The notes under the pieces: model-generated
Database searches by the model: none
What the model was told of the DNA's origin: nothing
The model's input: the letters and a program-made list of their open reading frames with translations, nothing else
In this document: positions 15,101 to 19,106 of the stretch, one piece after another
Layout of the letters: each line of letters starts with the position of its first letter
How positions within the stretch are numbered: the stretch's first letter is position 1
Position numbers and translations under genes: made by a program
From: DAOTTY01 sp034437575
GTDB taxonomy: Bacteria; Chloroflexota; Anaerolineae; Aggregatilineales; Phototrophicaceae
Reading direction: 5' to 3'
NCBI GenBank assembly: GCA_034437575.1
Contig: DAOTTY010000250.1
Location: 1 to 19,106, forward strand
DNA length: 19,106 nt

Positions 15101-15583
15101 ATGATGTACTTTGTACGGAGTTGGTTAGCCATCGGCACACATGAAGACGCAGCCCAGGCAGATTTGCTGGCTGCACACGACATCGGCGCGGTGCTGCTGC
15201 TCACCCAACCCACCCACCAGCCGGTCGTACCGGCGCTGTACCTGCCGCTAGAAGACGGCGCGTTCATTCCGGCGCATCGCATCCAGCAGGGCACGCGGTT
15301 TATTCACGACCAGCGAAACAGTGGACGGCGGATTCTTATCGTTTGCGAAACGGGCCTTAGCCTGTCAGTCGCCTTTGCGCTGGCAGCCATCAAGGAAAAG
15401 TACGGGAGCGCCCTGCCGCTGATTGACATCTTCAAGTCGATCACGCGGCAGCAACCGGCGGCGAACCCGCCCCCCGTGCTGTGGGGTTCCTTGTTGGCCT
15501 GCTTTGACGATGAGCCGTCCTACGATGTGCTGTGGTATCAGATTCAAATGTTGACCCACAGACCTCTTTACGAACCGAAATGA
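15101..15583 (+). CDS. Dual-specificity-phosphatase-like protein lacking the catalytic arginine
   Basis: A 160-residue protein with the layout of a small dual-specificity (tyrosine-like) phosphatase: an early IGTHEDA segment, a central VLLLTQ strand, an LPLEDG segment with a possible general acid (D52), and a P-loop strand leading into ILIVCETGLSLS (78-89). The phosphate-binding loop should read HCxxGxxRS. Here the cysteine (C82), glycine (G85) and final serine are kept, but the preceding His is Val and the essential Arg is Leu (L88). It is therefore probably a pseudophosphatase that binds a partner or phosphorylated ligand without hydrolysis. AAGGAG precedes a double ATG; the second ATG (15104) has the better spacing. 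It is flanked by RNA hairpins within the operon. Confidence 0.75.
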   Translation: MMYFVRSWLAIGTHEDAAQADLLAAHDIGAVLLLTQPTHQPVVPALYLPLEDGAFIPAHRIQQGTRFIHDQRNSGRRILIVCETGLSLSVAFALAAIKEKYGSALPLIDIFKSITRQQPAANPPPVLWGSLLACFDDEPSYDVLWYQIQMLTHRPLYEPK

Positions 15584-15605
15584 CCTGATTTGCCAATGTA
15601 ACCGA

Positions 15606-15629
15606 CGCGGAGCGTTAGCCGCTGCCGCG
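15606..15629 (+). other. Intercistronic RNA hairpin downstream of the pseudophosphatase gene
   Basis: CGCGGAGCG pairs with CGCT-g-CCGCG around the loop TTAGC, giving nine base pairs with one bulged G. It stands in the 89-base gap before the metallopeptidase/VWA gene. There is no T-run after it, so full termination is not expected. Confidence 0.5.
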
Positions 15630-15672
15630 CCAACTTAGCTAATTGACCTGGGAAAGAGATTTGGGAACAGCC

Positions 15673-17079
15673 ATGCTAATCCGTAAAGCCACACACAAAG
15701 AATCCGCGCACATCACTCGTCGCCTGGTGGGGTGTATGCCCGCCACCCAATTCGAGATGCACACCCTCACCCGCCTGGCCGGGATCGTCGCCACGCACGA
15801 CATCCCGACGGCCAGCGTGGAGTGCAAGCGCCGCCCCCGGATGTTGATTAACCCGACGTTTGTCGCCAAGCACTGCTTCCGCGACGAGCACCTGTTCCTG
15901 CTGGTCATGCACGAGTTGTGGCATGTGCTGCTGGCCCACACCCGCATGTACCCGTTTTCCACACCCGCCCACAACATTGCGTTTGACGCGGTGATTAACG
16001 CGGGCCTGATGGCGAAGTTCAGCACCCCGGAATATCGTGGCTTTTTCGATGAACTGTATGCGGCGGACGAATTCCCTGGCTGCCTGCTGCGCCCGCCGGT
16101 TGGCTGGCCCTATGCGCCGGAATACCCTAATGTTGGCCCGCCCGGTACCCGCGATCTGATTGAGCGGCTGTACCCACGCAACAACTTCCGCCCGTTTTTC
16201 GGTAACAAGCCGCTGTACGAGGAAATTTTGCGGCTGCTGATAAACAGCGGCATGGATTTTAGCGTAATGCCGATTGTGCTGCTGGGCAATCACGGTGACC
16301 AGCCGCTTAACCCGGATGGCTCGCCCATCAACGACCCGTTCATGAAGAACGCGCTCAAAGAGGCAATGAAGAAGTGGTCACCCATGCGGATTGACGGGCA
16401 CGGCTATGGGGGAGAGATGACCGAGTGGAATATCGAAATGGGGCCAGACTACAGCAGCGCCCGCCGCAAGTTCTCTGCGGTGCTGCGGAAGACGCTGGGG
16501 GACAAGCGCGGGCGTGAGTTCCGTAAGGCGCGGATGCCCGTGAGGACAAACAGCGGCGGCGGCGTGATGCCTAACCCACGTGACCGCCTGCACCCGGCGC
16601 GTAAAAGCCTGGGCATTGACTCGCTGTTGTATAACCAACCGGCGTTTGTGGCTGCACGGGTGCCACAACGGCCCGCCCTGGCCCACGTCTACCTGGATGT
16701 GTCCGGGTCCATGTCTGACTTGCTGCCGCATTTATTGAGCCTGCTGGTGCCCTATGTGATTAAAAAGCAGGCCACAATCTACCAGTTTTCGACGGTAGTG
16801 CGCGAATTGGAAGCAGCCAAGCTGCGAAGTGGCCGCGTGCAAACGACCGGCGGCACGAATATCAACTGTGTGCTGCAACACATCACCGAGTATGACGGTA
16901 AGGTGCAAAAGGCGCTCATTCTCACCGATGGCGAGGTCGGCGCGCCGGTTCATACGCTGGCGGCGAAGTTCGATGACCTGCAAATCGTCATGCACGCGGT
17001 GCTGCCTTCTGGCTGCCAGATGCACCACCGCACCGCACCGCTGATGCGCTCTATTGTAGAGTTGCCCCCCCCCGCCTAA
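15673..17079 (+). CDS. DUF2201-type protein: metallopeptidase-like domain plus VWA domain
   Basis: A 468-residue protein of the predicted metal-dependent peptidase/VWA group (COG3864-like). The N-terminal half carries HELWH at 80-84, a complete HExxH zinc motif in a metallopeptidase-like domain (about 1-170). A linker of about 100 residues is rich in Gly, Pro and basic residues. The C-terminal VWA domain (about 335-465) has an intact MIDAS: DVSGSMS at 342-348, TGGTN at 392-396 and TDGE at 418-421. Such proteins pair with MoxR ATPases, and here the MoxR gene opens the operon. I start at the ATG 15673; an upstream in-frame TTG at 15643 would add ten residues without a better ribosome site. The gene ends just after a run of nine C. 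No membrane segment is seen. Confidence 0.88.
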   Translation: MLIRKATHKESAHITRRLVGCMPATQFEMHTLTRLAGIVATHDIPTASVECKRRPRMLINPTFVAKHCFRDEHLFLLVMHELWHVLLAHTRMYPFSTPAHNIAFDAVINAGLMAKFSTPEYRGFFDELYAADEFPGCLLRPPVGWPYAPEYPNVGPPGTRDLIERLYPRNNFRPFFGNKPLYEEILRLLINSGMDFSVMPIVLLGNHGDQPLNPDGSPINDPFMKNALKEAMKKWSPMRIDGHGYGGEMTEWNIEMGPDYSSARRKFSAVLRKTLGDKRGREFRKARMPVRTNSGGGVMPNPRDRLHPARKSLGIDSLLYNQPAFVAARVPQRPALAHVYLDVSGSMSDLLPHLLSLLVPYVIKKQATIYQFSTVVRELEAAKLRSGRVQTTGGTNINCVLQHITEYDGKVQKALILTDGEVGAPVHTLAAKFDDLQIVMHAVLPSGCQMHHRTAPLMRSIVELPPPA

Positions 17080-17086
17080 GCGGGCC

Positions 17087-17110
17087 GGTTTGTCCCCTTG
17101 TGGACAAACC
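17087..17110 (+). other. Hairpin just after the metallopeptidase/VWA gene
   Basis: GGTTTGTCC and GGACAAACC form a perfect 9-bp stem around a six-base loop, starting seven bases after the stop codon. No T-run follows. It precedes the real terminator and may protect the 3' end of the message or assist termination. Confidence 0.55.
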
Positions 17111-17128
17111 CAAACAACCCCTTTACCG

Positions 17129-17165
17129 AGGGAGATGGCCTGACCCACCATCTCCCTTCATTTTG
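17129..17165 (+). terminator. Rho-independent terminator of the MoxR operon
   Basis: AGGGAGATGG pairs with CCATCTCCCT, a 10-bp stem around a nine-base loop, followed by a T-rich tract (TCATTTTG). It lies 50 bases after the VWA stop codon and just before the next gene, so it should separate the MoxR operon from the GT39-like gene. Confidence 0.72.
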
Positions 17166-17182
17166 CCCCAAACGCTGCTATC

Positions 17183-19075
17183 ATGTGCGCCCGAATGCCA
17201 ACTTGCCCCCCGGAACGCACCTTGCACCCATCCCAACGCAACCGAACGCTGTTTATCTACGCCGTCTGCGGCCTGCTGCTGATCATCACTCTGCTCACCT
17301 TACCCCGCCTCAATGACAGCCTGTGGACGGATGAGCAGCGCACCCTGTGGTATGCCGGGGCACCGCCGCTGTATGGCCCGGTGAGCGTAGCGACCTCCCT
17401 GGAGCGCATTGCAGAGAATCAGTGGCAGTCGCCGGGGTACTTCATCGCCGTGAAGGGCTGGGGTTACGCCCTCGGCTGGGATGCCCTGCCTATGCGCTTG
17501 TTCTCGCTGTATGCGGGGCTGCTGGCGGCTGCCGTGACGTACCGGGTGGGGCGGCTGTTATTCAACGCGGAGGTGGGGTTCTATGCAGCGTTCACATTTG
17601 GCGTGAGCGCGTTCACGGTTCACTACCTGCACGACATGCGGACGTACACACTCAATGCGCTGCTCACCGCGCTGATGCTGTGGGCCTACTGGGAACTTCA
17701 CACACGGCGGCGCGGGTGGGGGTGGTATCCGCTGCTGGTGGTGAGTGTGGCCGGGCTGCTGTACACGCACTACTTCAATGTGTTCGCGGTGGCCGCACTT
17801 GGCCTGTATCACCTGATTTTTCGCTTTCGCCAGCGGCACTACTGGGCGGTGATCGTGTGTTTTACGGTGGCCGGAGCCATGTTTTTGCCCTGGTTTGAGG
17901 TGCTGCTGCAAGGCGCACAGCGGTCTACGGTGGATAAGCGGGCGTTGGGCAACATGCCCCCCCTGGACATGCTCAACATGGCGCTGAATATGTTCTCGAA
18001 CGAGGCACGAGCGCTGACAATTGTGCTGCTGGCGTTTTCAATTCGCCCTATGACGCGAGAGCGGCGCTTTGTGTGGTTCTGGTTGGTGGTGGCGGTGTCA
18101 TCCACATTGATTGTGACGCGCTTTTTCCCGGCGCTAACGGAAATCAAGTATGTGATCTTCTTGTGGCCGGGGCTGGCACTGGCCGCTGGCGTGGGCATTG
18201 CGCGGCTGAAGCAGTTCCGGGTGGCGGTGCCGCTGGTATTGACGCTGTGGGGCGGACTCGCCCTGTGGAACCTGACTCACCCGGCAGCGCAAGCCCGCAT
18301 TCAATCGCCGGACTGGTTTTTACCGTTGGCCCCACTCGCAGACGCCCTCCAGGGCCGCACCCGTGACACCGACGCGCTGTTGTTCCATGTGGCAGACGGC
18401 GTGGGCGAAATCGACCACAACGACCTGATTGACTATTACACACACGGGATGTCGCTCTATCGCAGTGACCTTGTACTGGCCACAAACGCCACACCCGATC
18501 AACTGTATTATGACCGTGTGCGCGAGTACATTGAGTACACGCCGCGTGTATGGATTGCCTATGAGCCGGGGCGGCGTCATTGGCGGGTGGGGCCGGTGCA
18601 AACCATCCTGCTGCCAGAGGTCGGCTATGCTCAGTGTGCGGTTGTCGAACAGACAGACGACATCTATCTGGCGCTGTTTTCTGCGCGGCCCCGGTTGGCC
18701 ACCGCCTATGAGTTCTTCACACCAGAGGGCGGCGAGATCGACCTGTATCTGATTACCGAGCCACACCGCACCGCCGACGGCAGGCTGGAAGTCAACGCGG
18801 GCTGGGAAGTGCTTGAGGAGGTGCCGCCCGATTTGTACTCAATGGCGATACACATCGAAGACGAGGCAGGCAACTTCATCGCGGGCGTGGATAACGGTAT
18901 GCCCGGTCATCAGTTTGGATGCGCCTACAATCAAATTCCCCTGCCGGACCTGCCATTGGGCACGTATCTGGTGCGATTTACGGTGTATAACTGGCAAACG
19001 GGCGGGCGCATCCGCAGTGAGGCACCCGCCGCCGACGGCGAGCGCCCCATTGTCACGACTTTTGATATGCCTTAA
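17183..19075 (+). CDS. GT39/ArnT-PMT-like integral membrane glycosyltransferase
   Basis: A 630-residue polytopic membrane protein resembling GT39-type (GT-C) glycosyltransferases, which transfer sugars from lipid-linked donors outside the membrane. After a first membrane segment (about 22-41) comes the catalytic acidic pair in LWTDEQ (D50-E51), then further hydrophobic segments up to about 364. The external-loop motif HDMRTY (150-155) corresponds to the family's E/D-x-R-x-Y. Residues 365-630 form a soluble, beta-rich tail I cannot assign. The first ATG (17183) has no Shine-Dalgarno sequence; the ATG at 17195 (codon 5) is an alternative. It follows the terminator and seems to be its own transcription unit. 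Acceptor and donor are unknown. Confidence 0.82.
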   Translation: MCARMPTCPPERTLHPSQRNRTLFIYAVCGLLLIITLLTLPRLNDSLWTDEQRTLWYAGAPPLYGPVSVATSLERIAENQWQSPGYFIAVKGWGYALGWDALPMRLFSLYAGLLAAAVTYRVGRLLFNAEVGFYAAFTFGVSAFTVHYLHDMRTYTLNALLTALMLWAYWELHTRRRGWGWYPLLVVSVAGLLYTHYFNVFAVAALGLYHLIFRFRQRHYWAVIVCFTVAGAMFLPWFEVLLQGAQRSTVDKRALGNMPPLDMLNMALNMFSNEARALTIVLLAFSIRPMTRERRFVWFWLVVAVSSTLIVTRFFPALTEIKYVIFLWPGLALAAGVGIARLKQFRVAVPLVLTLWGGLALWNLTHPAAQARIQSPDWFLPLAPLADALQGRTRDTDALLFHVADGVGEIDHNDLIDYYTHGMSLYRSDLVLATNATPDQLYYDRVREYIEYTPRVWIAYEPGRRHWRVGPVQTILLPEVGYAQCAVVEQTDDIYLALFSARPRLATAYEFFTPEGGEIDLYLITEPHRTADGRLEVNAGWEVLEEVPPDLYSMAIHIEDEAGNFIAGVDNGMPGHQFGCAYNQIPLPDLPLGTYLVRFTVYNWQTGGRIRSEAPAADGERPIVTTFDMP

Positions 19076-19106
19076 CCGGCAAGCTGGCGAGCGGCCTGCG
19101 GCGCTT

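Noticed and set aside
17347..17898. 183-codon frame within the GT39-like gene
   Set aside because: Out of frame with a continuous, family-like membrane protein; no ribosome site.
1..19106. CRISPR arrays, tRNA or rRNA genes, insertion sequences, prophage genes
   Set aside because: I saw no regularly spaced repeats, cloverleaf-like or rRNA-like sequence, transposase or integrase frames, or terminal inverted repeats; this was reading by eye, without a search tool.

Overview
This 19.1 kb window is bacterial, dense with genes and GC-rich, except for one AT-rich divergent intergenic region (about 12486-12816). My best guess is Chloroflexota (Anaerolineae/Ardenticatenia-like). The reasons are large NTPases with an NPYxP...GR..E entry motif, a GT39-type membrane protein with a long soluble tail, a lone Dpp-type permease and little synteny with well-known operons. 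This placement is inferred from style, not from a marker gene.

Left part (1-6589), a DNA repair neighbourhood on the minus strand. It holds three of the four genes of the known ligase-associated DNA-damage-response set: an Lhr-core DEXH helicase (1-2465, running off the left edge), an ATP-dependent DNA ligase (3637-5235) and an MBL-fold exonuclease (5537-6589). A small one-pass membrane protein (5246-5518) sits between exonuclease and ligase, a YccF-type membrane protein (2466-2843) abuts the helicase, and a plus-strand HD phosphohydrolase (3038-3640) splits the set and ends tail-to-tail on the ligase. The fourth member, the PdeM phosphoesterase, is not in the window; it could lie beyond position 1.

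Centre (6727-12485), a minus-strand operon read right to left. First comes an 1105-residue protein with the full architecture of a long RelA/SpoT homologue (HD, synthetase, TGS, helical, zinc-finger-like and ACT parts), in which both active sites and all the zinc cysteines I can align are substituted, fused to an NTPase module and a winged helix. Next is a 487-residue NTPase ending in an OmpR/PhoB-type DNA-binding domain. Last is an orphan DppB-like ABC permease.

Right part (12817-17079), a divergent plus-strand operon: a MoxR-type AAA+ ATPase, an unrecognised 244-residue protein with a low-complexity N-terminus, a dual-specificity-phosphatase-like protein lacking the P-loop arginine, and a DUF2201-type protein combining an HExxH metallopeptidase-like domain with a VWA domain. 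Hairpins flank the pseudophosphatase gene and a Rho-independent terminator closes the unit. A GT39-like membrane protein (17183-19075) follows as a separate unit.

The two central operons share a 331-bp control region with convincing divergent promoter candidates, a 15-bp palindrome in one leader, a tandem 9-bp repeat near the other start site and phased 11-bp repeats between them. I read them as one possible system: a catalytically dead alarmone enzyme turned into a sensor for an NTPase, a DNA-binding NTPase partner, and a MoxR-VWA-metallopeptidase arm with a dead phosphatase adaptor. The gene content is seen in the sequence; the joint function is inference.
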